Below, one piece after another: positions 35,901 through 44,042 of a stretch of DNA of 56,319 nt. Positions within the stretch are counted from its first letter, which is position 1, and each line of letters starts with the position of its first letter. The DNA is from Alphaproteobacteria bacterium (GTDB lineage: Bacteria; Pseudomonadota; Alphaproteobacteria; DSM-16000; Inquilinaceae): NCBI GenBank assembly GCA_009909005.1, contig JAAAOG010000209.1:1-56319 (forward strand), in the 5' to 3' direction. Made by a program: the position numbers and the translations under genes. Below the pieces are notes generated by a model. That model saw nothing but the letters and a program-made list of their open reading frames with translations. It had not been told where the DNA came from and did not search any database.

Positions 35901-36180
35901 GATGCTCGCCGAGATGCTCGACAAGCTGGATGCGGATGCGCGGGCGCGGATCGCCCGGCTGGAGGCGGGGCTCGGGGAGGGTGCGGCCCGCACGCTCGAC
36001 GGGGAGGCGCATGCCCTCAAATCCGCGGCGGGAAGCCTTGGCCTGCGGCAACTGCAGCAGCTGGCGGCCGACATCGAGGCCGCCGGCAAGGCCGGCCGGG
36101 TCGACGCCGCCCGGCCGCTGGTGCGGCGCCTCCGCCCGATCCTCGACGCCTCCCTCGCCGCCGCCCGCGCCACGCTCTGA
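32983..36180 (+). CDS. Hybrid sensor histidine kinase with Cache, HAMP, two receivers and Hpt
   Basis: About 1065 residues. A membrane helix (about 25-48) leads to a periplasmic Cache-like sensor (about 50-290), a second helix (about 305-330), HAMP, then HisKA with H422 in MSHEIRTPMNGVIGMTG and an HATPase domain (VLVNLVSNAVKFTERGG; DTGIGIP; GTGLGLAIS). A degenerate receiver (about 645-770) lacks a phospho-acceptor Asp (VLFLCGLLADD). The true receiver has D849 in LVLMDVQMPVMDGLEA, and the C-terminal Hpt has H1010 in GEAHALKSAAGSLGL. It relays His-Asp-His to an unlinked regulator. ATG at 32983 chosen; ribosome-binding site weak. Signal unknown. Confidence 0.92.
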   Translation: MTAETIDDAMVPTRPLSRPFRLNIVQKFIAYLVVLSILPLLVLGIISFTVSQSTIEKLAHDFTGTILSSRRDFLDIQMREVENLLANISGVEDIPLALQQNQEDIDSYTRLSTQAHIGYILNNYLNIHGLISIDVIGTNGTQYHVGDTLEFSRTSEDQLQRIFDTVADGGTRVTWFGVMQNVNLASSHPQVIAAAKGVWEIDRTTMERRLTGILLVNFSVDYLYAQLVEETLGEGGYLVVADRTGRLVFHPDRTLIGRRAPSQLLDAIAQPGDVESVRLNGEAALISHVRSAITGWQVAAVIPERAIFADTVLIATAMSVTLALCLGLVGIAAWFYSNSIVRPIRAVTGRFKSFRAGGGAGEAEPPLDLRGDHEVRELARWFNVFVETAARERESQKALVAARKAAEEASRAKTAFLATMSHEIRTPMNGVIGMTGLLLDTELTPDQRQMGEAIRESGDHLLALINDVLDFSKIEAGKVELDHMEFDLLCVVEGVLEILAPKAHGKGIALAHWMSADLPCHLFGDGNRLRQVLVNLVSNAVKFTERGGVTVRVRVAKSHMLRPTLRFEVEDTGIGIPADLRRRLFGEFCQGNDSLTRREEGTGLGLAISARLVALMGGRIDVESEPGRGSLFRFDIPVEVAQASVVLGPPAQLTHGIRAMVADPAPEFRAAFARQLESWGIATSEAGTVCELANRFQEAPPDVLFLCGLLADDARLRNFLAAHRLTEPGFRVVLFVPRQAPLAQRTGRQDFDAMLTKPVRLSPLMDTLSRLFGTAIAPPPEAGAEKGAEDAEAAACAPLSILVAEDNPVNQAVVGRLLDRQGHRTTIVENGRLAVEAVQRGGFDLVLMDVQMPVMDGLEATRAIRRLPGPVSGIPVIALTANVLSGFDETCHEAGMNDYAGKPINRKQLFRVIANWAPRALWGPAVAATATPPARPEPDAAASDAAKPEDNPVPDDLLDRETVDDFVETLGAEMLAEMLDKLDADARARIARLEAGLGEGAARTLDGEAHALKSAAGSLGLRQLQQLAADIEAAGKAGRVDAARPLVRRLRPILDASLAAARATL

Positions 36181-36261
36181 TCCCTGAGGGAACCTGTCGG
36201 CCCGACCCATGTGTTCAGGCTTGAGCGCTGTTTATCGCACGCACGCAGGAGGGCCGGGGAC

Positions 36262-36927
36262 ATGAGCGTCGAGACACAGGAGAGGAGAACGGCGGCACTG
36301 CCCGAACCGAAGCCGGTGACCATTCCGCCGGTGGGGCTGGAGGGCCTGCTGGCGGTGCCGAAGGACGCCCGGGGGGTGATCGTCTTTGCCCATGGCAGCG
36401 GCAGCAGCCGCTTGAGCCCGCGCAACACCCATGTGGCCGAGGGCCTGCAGGCGGCAGGCTTCGCCACCCTTCTGTTCGACCTTCTGACCGAAGCGGAAGG
36501 CGCCGACCGCGCCAATGTCTTCGACATCGCCCTGCTTGGCGAGCGCCTGGCCCTGGCCACGGCCTGGCTGGCGGATGTCGAGGCGGTGCGCGGCATGCCG
36601 GTCGGGCTGTTCGGCGCCAGTACCGGCGCGGCGGCGGCTTTGGTGGCGGCGGCCCGCGCGGACACATCGGTGGGCGCCGTGGTCTCGCGCGGCGGCCGGC
36701 CCGACCTCGCCGGTTCCGCCTTGCAGGACGTTTCCGCGCCGACGCTTTTTATCGTCGGCGGCAATGACACGGCGGTGCTCGACCTCAACCGCCAGGCATT
36801 GGCGGCGATGACGGGGGCGCACGATTTGCGGGTTATTCCGGGCGCCACGCATTTGTTCGAGGAGCCGGGCACGCTCGACGCCGTTATCGCCGAGGCGCGC
36901 AAATGGTTCGCCGAAAAGCTGATTTGA
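36262..36927 (+). CDS. Dienelactone hydrolase-like alpha/beta hydrolase
   Basis: 221 residues. Alpha/beta hydrolase core with FAHGSGSSRLSPRNTHVAEGL, the nucleophile region VGLFGASTGAAAALVAA (Ser in GASTG) and a C-terminal VIPGATHLFEEPG supplying the histidine. Aspartate is likely in FIVGGNDTAVLD. This COG0412-like type is often fused to or beside a phosphoribosyltransferase, as here (gene follows after 15 bases). AGGAGG lies about nine bases upstream of the ATG at 36262; an in-frame earlier ATG at 36211 is poorly supported. Substrate unknown. Confidence 0.85.
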   Translation: MSVETQERRTAALPEPKPVTIPPVGLEGLLAVPKDARGVIVFAHGSGSSRLSPRNTHVAEGLQAAGFATLLFDLLTEAEGADRANVFDIALLGERLALATAWLADVEAVRGMPVGLFGASTGAAAALVAAARADTSVGAVVSRGGRPDLAGSALQDVSAPTLFIVGGNDTAVLDLNRQALAAMTGAHDLRVIPGATHLFEEPGTLDAVIAEARKWFAEKLI

Positions 36928-36942
36928 TCGGGGAGTAAGGCC

Positions 36943-37617
36943 ATGAACGGACGCCTTTTTGCCGACCGCCGGGATGCCGGCCGCCGGCTGGCCGAGGCAC
37001 TCGGCCGGTTCCGCGACCGCAACCCGGTGGTGCTGGCCCTGCCGCGCGGCGGCGTGCCGGTCGGCTACGAGATCGCCGCGGCCCTGCACTGCCCGCTCGA
37101 CGTGGTCATGGTCCGGAAGATCGGTGCGCCGCAGCAGCCGGAGCTGGCCGCCGCCGCGGTGGTCGACGGCGACCGGCCGGAGACGGTGCGGAACGACCGC
37201 GTCATCGATATGCTGGGCATCAGCGAGCGGTATCTCGAAGTTGAGACCGGAAAGCAGCTGGCCGAGATCGAACGCCGGCGGGCGATTTATGTCTCGGGCC
37301 TGCCGCGGCCCGCGCTGCAGGGGAGCACGGTCCTGGTCGTGGACGACGGCATCGCCACCGGCTCGACCATCCGCGCCGCCGCGCACGGCGTCGCCCGCGC
37401 CAATCCGGCCCGGGTGGTGATCGCCGTGCCGGTCGCCCCGCCCGACACCGTCGACACCCTGCGCAGCGAGGTCGACGAGGTGGTGTGCCTTGAGACCCCG
37501 GCCGGCTTCGCGGCGATCGGCGCCTTCTACGCGGATTTTCATCAGGTGTCGGATGACGAGGTCATTGATTGCCTGAGGAAAGCCGCCGATTTCCAGAAGG
37601 AGGAGCAGGCGTCCTGA
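36943..37617 (+). CDS. Phosphoribosyltransferase-family protein
   Basis: 224 residues of the type I PRTase fold. The PRPP loop VLVVDDGIATGST is intact; the N-terminal LFADRRDAGRRLAEALGRF and VVLALPRGGVPVGYEIA match the COG1926 group. Members are linked or fused to dienelactone hydrolase-like proteins; their substrate is unknown, and nucleobase salvage is not proven. A few bases separate it from the hydrolase gene, suggesting one operon, and its end lies just before adenine deaminase, a purine-salvage enzyme. Confidence 0.86.
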   Translation: MNGRLFADRRDAGRRLAEALGRFRDRNPVVLALPRGGVPVGYEIAAALHCPLDVVMVRKIGAPQQPELAAAAVVDGDRPETVRNDRVIDMLGISERYLEVETGKQLAEIERRRAIYVSGLPRPALQGSTVLVVDDGIATGSTIRAAAHGVARANPARVVIAVPVAPPDTVDTLRSEVDEVVCLETPAGFAAIGAFYADFHQVSDDEVIDCLRKAADFQKEEQAS

Positions 37618-37655
37618 GAGGCTTGCTGCCCCCCGGTGCGACAGGGAAGCGGGCG

Positions 37656-39377
37656 ATGGTGCAGAAGACGGCAGCGGATCGGGCGGTGCTCGCCCGGCGC
37701 ATCGACCAGGCGCTGGGCCGTGCCGAGGCCGACCTGGTGATCAAGGACACGCGGTACCTCGTGGTGCCGACCGGGGCCGTCGCAGAGGGCGACATTGCCA
37801 TCTGCGGCGACACCATTGTCGGCATCGGCGCCGACTATCGCGGCCGGACGGAGATCGATGGGCGGCGGCTGACCGTCGTTCCCGGTTTCATCGACTCCCA
37901 TGTGCATGTCGAGAGCTCGCTGGTCACGCCGGCCGAGTTCGACCGGTGCGTGCTGCCGCGCGGCACCACCACGGCGATCTGCGACCCGCACGAGATCGCC
38001 AATGTCCTCGGCGTGCCGGGCCTGCACTATGTGCTGGACGCGGCGCAGGCCCTGGTCATGGACCTGCGGGTGATGCTGTCGAGCTGCGTCCCTTCCACCG
38101 ACCTGGAGACGTCCGGCGCCCGGCTCGGCGCGGCGGACCTGGAGCCCCTGCGCGCCCATCCCAGCGCCCTGGGCCTCGCTGAGATGATGAATTTCGAGGG
38201 CCTGTTCGCCAAGGAGGACGATGTCCTGGAGAAGCTCGCCGCCTTCCAGGACGGGCTGATCGACGGCCATGCGCCGCTGGTCTCGGGCCGCAAGCTTTCA
38301 GCCTACGCCGCCTGCGGCATCCGCACCTGCCACGAGACCACCCGCCGCGACGAGGGGCGGGAGAAGCTCGAAAAGGGCCTGCAGCTGCTGATCCGCGAGG
38401 GCAGTGTCGCCAAGAGCATGGCCGAACTGGCGCCGCTGCTGACCGAGGGGACGTCGCCCTTCGTCGCCTTCTGCACCGACGACCGGAACCCGCTCGACAT
38501 TGCCGAAGAAGGGCACATCGACCATCTGGTGCGCGCCGCCATCCGCAACGGCGTGCCGCCGGCCGCCGCCTATCGCGCCGCAAGCTGGAGCGCGGCCCGG
38601 GCCTATGGCCTGCGCGACCGCGGCCTGGTTGCGCCCGGCTGGCGCGCCGACCTGGTGCTGCTGGAGGACTATGAGGACTGCATCGTCCACACGGTGCTGA
38701 AGGACGGTCTGCCGGTCACCGCCGCCCGCCTCGCCGCGGTCGAGACCCCGGCGCCCGTCGGGCTGGGCTCGGTCAAGCGGGCGCCCGTCGACCCCGGGCT
38801 GTTCGCCATGCCGGCCGGCGCCGCCGCTCTGCCGGTGATCGGCCTCAACCCCGGCAGCCTGGTGACCGACAGCCTGACGCTCGACGTTGCCCGCCGCGAC
38901 GGGCACCTGGTTTCCGACCCCGCCCGCGACGTCATGAAGATCGCGGTGCTGGAACGCCATGGCCGCAACGGCAATGTCGGGCGCGGCTTCGTCCACGGCT
39001 TCGGGCTGCAGCGCGGCGCCATCGCCGGCAGCGTCGGCCATGACAGCCATAACCTGACCGTGGTCGGGGCCGACGACGAAGCCATGGCGCTGGCCGTCAA
39101 TCGGCTGATCGACCTGCAGGGCGGCTATGTCGCCGTGCATGACGGCGATGTGCTGGCCGAACTCGCTCTGCCGATCGCCGGGCTGATGAGCGACCGGCCC
39201 TTCGCCGCCGTCGCCGACGGCCTGCACGCGTTGCGCTTTGCCGCCCGCTCGCTGGGCTGCACGCTGACCGACCCGTTCCTCCACCTTGCCTTTCTGCCGC
39301 TGCCGGTCATTCCGCATCTGCGTCTGACCGATTGCGGCCTGGTCGATGTCGACCGCTTCGAATTGCTGGCGGCCTGA
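37656..39377 (+). CDS. ade: Adenine deaminase
   Basis: 573 residues, amidohydrolase that deaminates adenine to hypoxanthine. Metal ligands are in FIDSHVHVESSLVTP; other conserved parts are CDPHEIANVLGVPG, GLAEMMNFEGL, DGHAPLVSGRKLSAYAACGI and FCTDDRNPLDI. The C-terminal region GGYVAVHDGDVLAELALPIAG is typical. The start at 37656 (MVQKTAADR) gives the usual length, with AGGGAAG upstream; the frame is open for 29 codons further upstream but overlaps the PRTase end. Probably co-transcribed with the two preceding genes. Confidence 0.93.
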   Translation: MVQKTAADRAVLARRIDQALGRAEADLVIKDTRYLVVPTGAVAEGDIAICGDTIVGIGADYRGRTEIDGRRLTVVPGFIDSHVHVESSLVTPAEFDRCVLPRGTTTAICDPHEIANVLGVPGLHYVLDAAQALVMDLRVMLSSCVPSTDLETSGARLGAADLEPLRAHPSALGLAEMMNFEGLFAKEDDVLEKLAAFQDGLIDGHAPLVSGRKLSAYAACGIRTCHETTRRDEGREKLEKGLQLLIREGSVAKSMAELAPLLTEGTSPFVAFCTDDRNPLDIAEEGHIDHLVRAAIRNGVPPAAAYRAASWSAARAYGLRDRGLVAPGWRADLVLLEDYEDCIVHTVLKDGLPVTAARLAAVETPAPVGLGSVKRAPVDPGLFAMPAGAAALPVIGLNPGSLVTDSLTLDVARRDGHLVSDPARDVMKIAVLERHGRNGNVGRGFVHGFGLQRGAIAGSVGHDSHNLTVVGADDEAMALAVNRLIDLQGGYVAVHDGDVLAELALPIAGLMSDRPFAAVADGLHALRFAARSLGCTLTDPFLHLAFLPLPVIPHLRLTDCGLVDVDRFELLAA

Positions 39378-39453
39378 TCGCAGTCAGGGGAGCCGGTGCC
39401 CCTGCCGGCGTGTTGGCCTCGTGAGACCCCCTTGAGCTTTGCGAGGCCCTCCC

Positions 39454-40257
39454 ATGCATTTCGGCCTGACCGACAAGACCGCCCTGATCACCGGGTCGAC
39501 TGCCGGCATCGGCTTTGCCGCCGCGCTCGGCTTTGCGCATGAGGGCGCGCGCGTCGTCCTCAATGGCCGCAGTTCCGACCGCGTCGCCCGGGCGGTGGCG
39601 CAACTGCGCGCCATGCTGCCCGACCGGCCCGCCGGCGACATCAGCGGCATCGATGCCGACCTGTCGTCTGCAAAGGGCGCCGACAAGATCATCGGGTCGC
39701 TGCCGGAGGTCGACATTCTGGTCAACAATGTCGGGACGTTCGGTCCGAAGGACTTCTTCGACATCCCCGACGCCGAATGGCAGCACTTCTTCGATCTCAA
39801 TGTGATGAGCGGGGTGCGGCTGTCGCGCCATTACCTGCGCGGCATGCTGGAACGCAATTGGGGGCGGGTGATCTTCATCTCCTCGGAATCGGGCGTCCAG
39901 ATACCGGCCGAGATGGTGCATTACGGCATGACCAAGACGGCGCAGCTGGCGGTCTCGCGCGGTCTGGCCCAGCTGACGGCCGGCACGGCGGTCACCGTCA
40001 ACGCCGTGCTGCCCGGTCCGACGTACTCGGAAGGCATTGCGGAGTTCATCGCGGAGATGGCGGCCGCGCGCGGCGCCGACCCGGCGGCGTTCGAGACGGA
40101 TTTCATAAAGGAGGCTCGGCCCACCTCGCTTCTGCAGCGGCCGGCAAGGGTCGAGGAAGTGGCCAATATGATTGTCTATACCGGCAGCGAGGCCGCTTCG
40201 GCGACCAATGGCGCGGCGCTGCGGGTCGACGGCGGCGTGGTCAATTCCATCCTGTGA
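39454..40257 (+). CDS. Short-chain dehydrogenase/reductase
   Basis: 267 residues. The Rossmann motif is TGSTAGIGFAAA; NNVG is the adenine-ring motif; the catalytic serine lies in FISSESGV, and the Y-x-x-x-K is YGMTKTA. A C-terminal VDGGVVNSIL is normal for classical SDRs. Cofactor preference (a hydrophilic ARVVLNGRSSDRV after strand 2) suggests NADP, but this is a guess. The TTG at 39439 gives a less likely longer start. Substrate unknown; it follows ade by 76 bases. Confidence 0.87.
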   Translation: MHFGLTDKTALITGSTAGIGFAAALGFAHEGARVVLNGRSSDRVARAVAQLRAMLPDRPAGDISGIDADLSSAKGADKIIGSLPEVDILVNNVGTFGPKDFFDIPDAEWQHFFDLNVMSGVRLSRHYLRGMLERNWGRVIFISSESGVQIPAEMVHYGMTKTAQLAVSRGLAQLTAGTAVTVNAVLPGPTYSEGIAEFIAEMAAARGADPAAFETDFIKEARPTSLLQRPARVEEVANMIVYTGSEAASATNGAALRVDGGVVNSIL

Positions 40258-40362
40258 CGGTGCCGCACCGGCGTTGGCAGGCGGGCGATCGCCGGTCTAT
40301 GCTGGCGGTGTCGGGCAGGCGGCCGCGATCGCGCCCGGTTCGTTGCAGAGGAAGGACGGATC

Positions 40363-41220
40363 ATGGCCGGACGGGCGGTGACCTATGTCGAGGGCGCCTG
40401 GCTGGAGGGCAACCCGCCCCTTTTGGGGCCGTTGACCCACGGCATGTGGATGGCCTCCGTGGTTTTCGACGGGGCTCGCGCCTTCGAGGGCGTAGCCCCC
40501 GACCTCGACCGCCACAGCCGGCGGGTGATCGACTCGGCGCAGGTCATCGGGCTCGCCCCGCCGGTCACGGCCGGGGAGGTCGAGGAGCTGTCGCGCGACG
40601 GCATTGCCCGCTTTCCGCCCGGCACCGCGCTCTACATCCGGCCGATGTTCTACGCCGAGACCGGCTTCGTCGCGCCGGATCCGGAGACCACGCGCTTCGC
40701 CCTGACGGTGCATGAAGTGCCGATGCCGCCGGCCAAGGGCTACGCCGCCTGCCTGACCAGCCGCCGCCGGCCGACGCCGGAGACCGCGCCGACGGATGCC
40801 AAGGCCTCCTGCCTCTATCCGCAGAACGGCCTGGCGCTGCGCGAGGCGCGCAATCGCGGCTTCGACAACGGCATCATGCTGGATGCGCTCGGCCATGTCG
40901 CCGAGCTGTGCACCGCCAATATCTTCATCGCCCGGGACGGGGAGGTGCACACTCCCGCCCCCAACCGCACCTTTCTGAACGGCATCACCCGGCAGCGCGT
41001 GATCGCCCTGCTGCGCGCCGAAGGCATTACGGTTGTCGAGCGGGCCATGACCATGGCCGATATACTGGCCGCCGATGAGGTCTTCTCCACCGGAAATTAC
41101 GGCAAGGTGCTGCCCTTCAGCCGCATCGAGGACCGCGACCTGCAGCCCGGTCCGATCTATCAGCGCGCCCGCGATCTCTATTGGGACTATGCCCTCTCGA
41201 CCGCGCGCGTGCCCGCCTGA
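40363..41220 (+). CDS. ilvE: Class IV aminotransferase, branched-chain amino acid type
   Basis: 285 residues, PLP-dependent fold IV. The PLP lysine is K147 in TDAKASCLYP; the conserved glutamate is E181 in VAELCTANIFI; LNGITRQRVI and VFSTGNYGKVLP match branched-chain aminotransferases. It transfers the amino group between leucine, isoleucine or valine and 2-oxoglutarate. Distinction from D-amino acid transaminase or ADC lyase rests on these motifs and is reasonable rather than certain. AGGAAGG lies upstream of the ATG. Confidence 0.83.
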   Translation: MAGRAVTYVEGAWLEGNPPLLGPLTHGMWMASVVFDGARAFEGVAPDLDRHSRRVIDSAQVIGLAPPVTAGEVEELSRDGIARFPPGTALYIRPMFYAETGFVAPDPETTRFALTVHEVPMPPAKGYAACLTSRRRPTPETAPTDAKASCLYPQNGLALREARNRGFDNGIMLDALGHVAELCTANIFIARDGEVHTPAPNRTFLNGITRQRVIALLRAEGITVVERAMTMADILAADEVFSTGNYGKVLPFSRIEDRDLQPGPIYQRARDLYWDYALSTARVPA

Positions 41221-41224
41221 GCCG

Positions 41225-41752
41225 ATGACCGGGACCGAGCCGGCGGCGGCGGGCGGGGCGGGGCAGGCGGAGCCGCTGGTCCGGCCGGCCTGCGACGACG
41301 ATGCCGACGGCCTGATCGCCCTGATCGGCGCCTGCTTTGCCGATTATCCGGGCTGCGTGCTCGACGTCGACGGCGAGATGCCGCATCTCCGCGCCATCGC
41401 GACCGCATTCGCCCGCCGCCGCGGCCGTGCCTGGGTGGCCGAGTCCGACGGGATGGTCGTCGGCGTGGTCGGGGTGCGGCCGGCCGGGGAGCCGCGGACC
41501 ATGGAGCTGATGACGCTCTATGTCGGCCATGCCGTGCGTCGGCGCGGGCTGGGTGCCCGGCTGGTCGGGCTCGCCGAGGCGGAGTCGCGGCAGCGCGGCG
41601 CCGTCCGGATGGAACTGTGGAGCGACACCCGTTTCACCGAGGCCCACCGGCTGTACGAAGGTCTGGGCTATCGCCGGCTGCCGGAGACACGCGCATTGCA
41701 CGATCTCTCCGACACGGTCGAGTTTCATTTCGTCAAAGCGCTGGGAGCCTGA
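41225..41752 (+). CDS. GNAT-family N-acetyltransferase
   Basis: 175 residues. The acetyl-CoA pyrophosphate loop is HAVRRRGLGARLVGLAE (R-x-x-G-x-G/A), followed by a C-terminal TRFTEAHRLYEGLGYRRL typical of GNATs. Starts four bases after the aminotransferase stop. An N-terminal Ala/Gly-rich stretch is poorly conserved. The substrate cannot be told; small-molecule or protein amine acetylation are both possible. The FkbM gene follows after seven bases. Confidence 0.85.
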   Translation: MTGTEPAAAGGAGQAEPLVRPACDDDADGLIALIGACFADYPGCVLDVDGEMPHLRAIATAFARRRGRAWVAESDGMVVGVVGVRPAGEPRTMELMTLYVGHAVRRRGLGARLVGLAEAESRQRGAVRMELWSDTRFTEAHRLYEGLGYRRLPETRALHDLSDTVEFHFVKALGA

Positions 41753-41759
41753 GCCGGCG

Positions 41760-42464
41760 ATGACCGATGCGGTGGGCGAAATGTCGGGCGAAACGGGGGA
41801 TGTGTCACGGGAGACGGCACGGCTGGTGCGGGTGCTGGGCCATCACGGCATCACTCTGGTCCTCGACGTCGGGGCCAATATCGGACAATACGCGCAGCGC
41901 CTGCGCCGCGGCGGCTATGCCGGCCGCATCGTCTCCTTCGAACCGCTGACCAAAGCGTTCCACACGCTGGAGGCCGCGGCGGCGGGCGACCCCGGCTGGA
42001 GCGTGGCGCCGCGCCTGGCGCTCGGCGACAGCGACGTGCCGGTGATGCTGCATGTCTCGGCCGAGAGCGATATGAGCTCGGTGCTCGACTTCACGCCGGA
42101 GATGGCGCAGCTGCTCGACAGCTCCGCCTATGTCGGGTCGGAGGTCGCCTCGCAGGCGCGGCTGGAGGCGGTGTTCGACAAATATGTCGAGGCGGGGGAC
42201 CGGGTGGCCCTGAAGATCGATACCCAGGGCACCGAGCACCGGGTGCTGGCCGGCGCCCGCGGCGTGCTGAAACGCATTCCGGTGATCCAGACCGAGCTGT
42301 CGATCGTGCCGGTCTATCAGGGCGAGCCGGACTATCTCGAGATGATCGCGCGGCTCGACGATCTCGGCTACCGGCCCGTGCTGTTCATGCCCGGCTATTT
42401 CAACAAGCGCACCGCTCGCCTGATCGGCATGGACGGGGTGTTCGTGCGCAACGACGCCGGTTAG
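41760..42464 (+). CDS. FkbM-family SAM-dependent methyltransferase
   Basis: 234 residues. SAM-binding motif I is LVLDVGANIGQYAQRLR, followed by GRIVSFEPLTKAFHTLEAA; the FkbM-type ALKIDTQGTEHRVLAGA and IPVIQTELSIVP are present. Such enzymes O-methylate sugars of lipopolysaccharide, polyketides or other glycans. Starts at ATG 41760. No glycan cluster is nearby, so its target is not visible. It converges with the following minus-strand gene, ten bases apart. Confidence 0.85.
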   Translation: MTDAVGEMSGETGDVSRETARLVRVLGHHGITLVLDVGANIGQYAQRLRRGGYAGRIVSFEPLTKAFHTLEAAAAGDPGWSVAPRLALGDSDVPVMLHVSAESDMSSVLDFTPEMAQLLDSSAYVGSEVASQARLEAVFDKYVEAGDRVALKIDTQGTEHRVLAGARGVLKRIPVIQTELSIVPVYQGEPDYLEMIARLDDLGYRPVLFMPGYFNKRTARLIGMDGVFVRNDAG

Positions 42465-42474
42465 CGTCCCCGTT

Positions 42475-42969
42475 TCAACCAGGGACCGGAGCGGGCCGGA
42501 GAGCGGCCGGCAGGGTCTGCTGGTCCAGCGGGTGTATGGGGCCGCGCAGGGTGAGGGTGTGGCTGCTGGCGCGGAAGGCGATGAGCCCGCCCGCCGGCAG
42601 GGTGAGGCGGATGGTGAAGCGGTCTCGCCTGAAGCCGGGGGCGTCCGGGCTGCCGGCCGGGTCGGGCTCCCGGGCGATTTCGGCGATCGACAGCCCGTTC
42701 AGGCCGTCGCCCCAATCTTCGGCAAAGTCGAAATCGACCCGGAGCGATCCGGCATCGTGAAAGGCGAGGGTCGCCGCCGCAACGCGGAACAGCACGGTGC
42801 CATCGGCGCGGCAGACCCATTCGACAATGTGGTCGATGTCGAAGACCAGGTCGCTGGTCCACAGGCCGCGGGCGGGATCGGGGCAGCGCAGCTGCAGGCC
42901 GTAGATGGTGTTGTCGTGCCAGGCGAAGGCGTCCCATGCCGGGATTGGCGGCCTGCAAGTCGCTACCAG
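42475..42969 (-). CDS. Conserved-looking hypothetical protein lacking a credible start
   Basis: The frame reads about 160 residues from RPPIPAWDAFAWHDNTIYGL through DLVFDIDHIVEWVCRADGTV to DQQTLPAALRPAPVPG, a compact beta-rich protein of a family I recall only as hypothetical. No ATG, GTG or TTG lies at the expected N-terminus just before PPIPAWD; upstream codons run into the 3' end of the neighbouring peptidoglycan-binding gene, so the given start (a CTG) is nominal. Either it starts at a rare codon or the 5' end was replaced when the upstream segment arrived. Confidence 0.5.
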   Translation of the reverse strand: MVATCRPPIPAWDAFAWHDNTIYGLQLRCPDPARGLWTSDLVFDIDHIVEWVCRADGTVLFRVAAATLAFHDAGSLRVDFDFAEDWGDGLNGLSIAEIAREPDPAGSPDAPGFRRDRFTIRLTLPAGGLIAFRASSHTLTLRGPIHPLDQQTLPAALRPAPVPG

Positions 42970-44042
42970 CGCCAGCCCAGGCTGAGCGACCCCGTTCCTG
43001 TAAACGGTTTTACCTTGTGATGAGATTTGCCCTTTTTTGGATCGAACGTGAATTCGTATTTGGGGCCGAACTTGCCGCCGATCTCCAAGAACAACTGCTC
43101 GCTCAGCTTGAAATTCATCGCGGCCTTGCCTCCCGCAAACACCTGGAACGAATTCGGGTTGATCGAGGAGAGAATGATCGGCGATAGCTTCAGCCATGGC
43201 AAGGGCTTGAGTTGAAAGGGCTTGAAAGCCGCCGTCGCCTGGAATGTCCAGAGCCTGGACCCCTGCCCGGCGATCTGGAAAGGCGGCCTGGTCGCGAGTT
43301 CGACATTCAACTTGCTCTTGTCAGGCGGTCCCAGGAGACCGAATACGAGGACCGTCCCCAGGCTCAGCTGATAATCCGCATTGGGGTCGAAAGTGAAGTC
43401 GAAACGGGCGCCGAGATGCGAGACGTCCTTCGATTTCTTGGCCGTCTTCGTCGTGGGCGCATCCGGGCTTGGGATCGGATCCAGGCGGAGGGGCGGGACG
43501 GTCAGGCCCGGCGGCGGGACCGGGGCCGGCATGGGCGGGAAAAACTGCGGCAGAGACCACACATTACCAAAGTGTATCTGGGAAAAGGTGCCATTCAGCT
43601 GCTGTCGCTGCAGGGGTGACAGCAGTGGTTCCACCGGCGGATCAAGCAGGCTAAGCCAGTTCGGTCGGACCGGCCGCATAAAGGGGTAGTCCCCCATCGG
43701 GAAGCGGTAGCGTCCGCCATCGGACAGGTCGAGTTTCGGTGCGCCCGGTGTGCTGGCGGCAGGTGTACTGGAGGCGGGCGAGGGCATGGATCCGGCGCCG
43801 GTCCGGCCATTCACCTCGGCCGTCAGCTGCACGCCTGTGAACAGGTGCGAAAAGGTGTTCGGACCGACGATTCCGTCGACGACGAGGGGATAGGCCTTTT
43901 GAAAGTCCCGAACGCGCCCCTCGGTCAATGGGCCGAGAATGCCATCGGGCGCCAGTGGCTTCAGACTGTCGCCAGACCAGGTGTTGAGACTGAGCTGTAT
44001 GGCCTGAACGTATAGGCCTTTCGATCCGCGTTTAAACAGCAT
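42963..44042 (-). CDS. Peptidoglycan-binding domain protein with beta-rich C-terminus
   Basis: 359 residues. A PG_binding_1 domain at about 1-68 (MLFKRGSKGLYVQAIQLSLN; DGILGPLTEGRVRDFQKAY; VDGIVGPNTFSHLF) is followed by a Pro/Ser/Ala linker, then a large beta-rich region (about 215-359) with alternating hydrophobics that ends FTGTGSLSLGWRW. The aromatic C-terminal residue recalls outer-membrane barrel strands, but no signal peptide is seen, so export by a dedicated route or a non-barrel fold is possible. The start at 44042 is preferred; in-frame ATGs also exist at 44072 and 44126. GC is lower than the core. Function unknown. Confidence 0.65.
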   Translation of the reverse strand: MLFKRGSKGLYVQAIQLSLNTWSGDSLKPLAPDGILGPLTEGRVRDFQKAYPLVVDGIVGPNTFSHLFTGVQLTAEVNGRTGAGSMPSPASSTPAASTPGAPKLDLSDGGRYRFPMGDYPFMRPVRPNWLSLLDPPVEPLLSPLQRQQLNGTFSQIHFGNVWSLPQFFPPMPAPVPPPGLTVPPLRLDPIPSPDAPTTKTAKKSKDVSHLGARFDFTFDPNADYQLSLGTVLVFGLLGPPDKSKLNVELATRPPFQIAGQGSRLWTFQATAAFKPFQLKPLPWLKLSPIILSSINPNSFQVFAGGKAAMNFKLSEQLFLEIGGKFGPKYEFTFDPKKGKSHHKVKPFTGTGSLSLGWRW

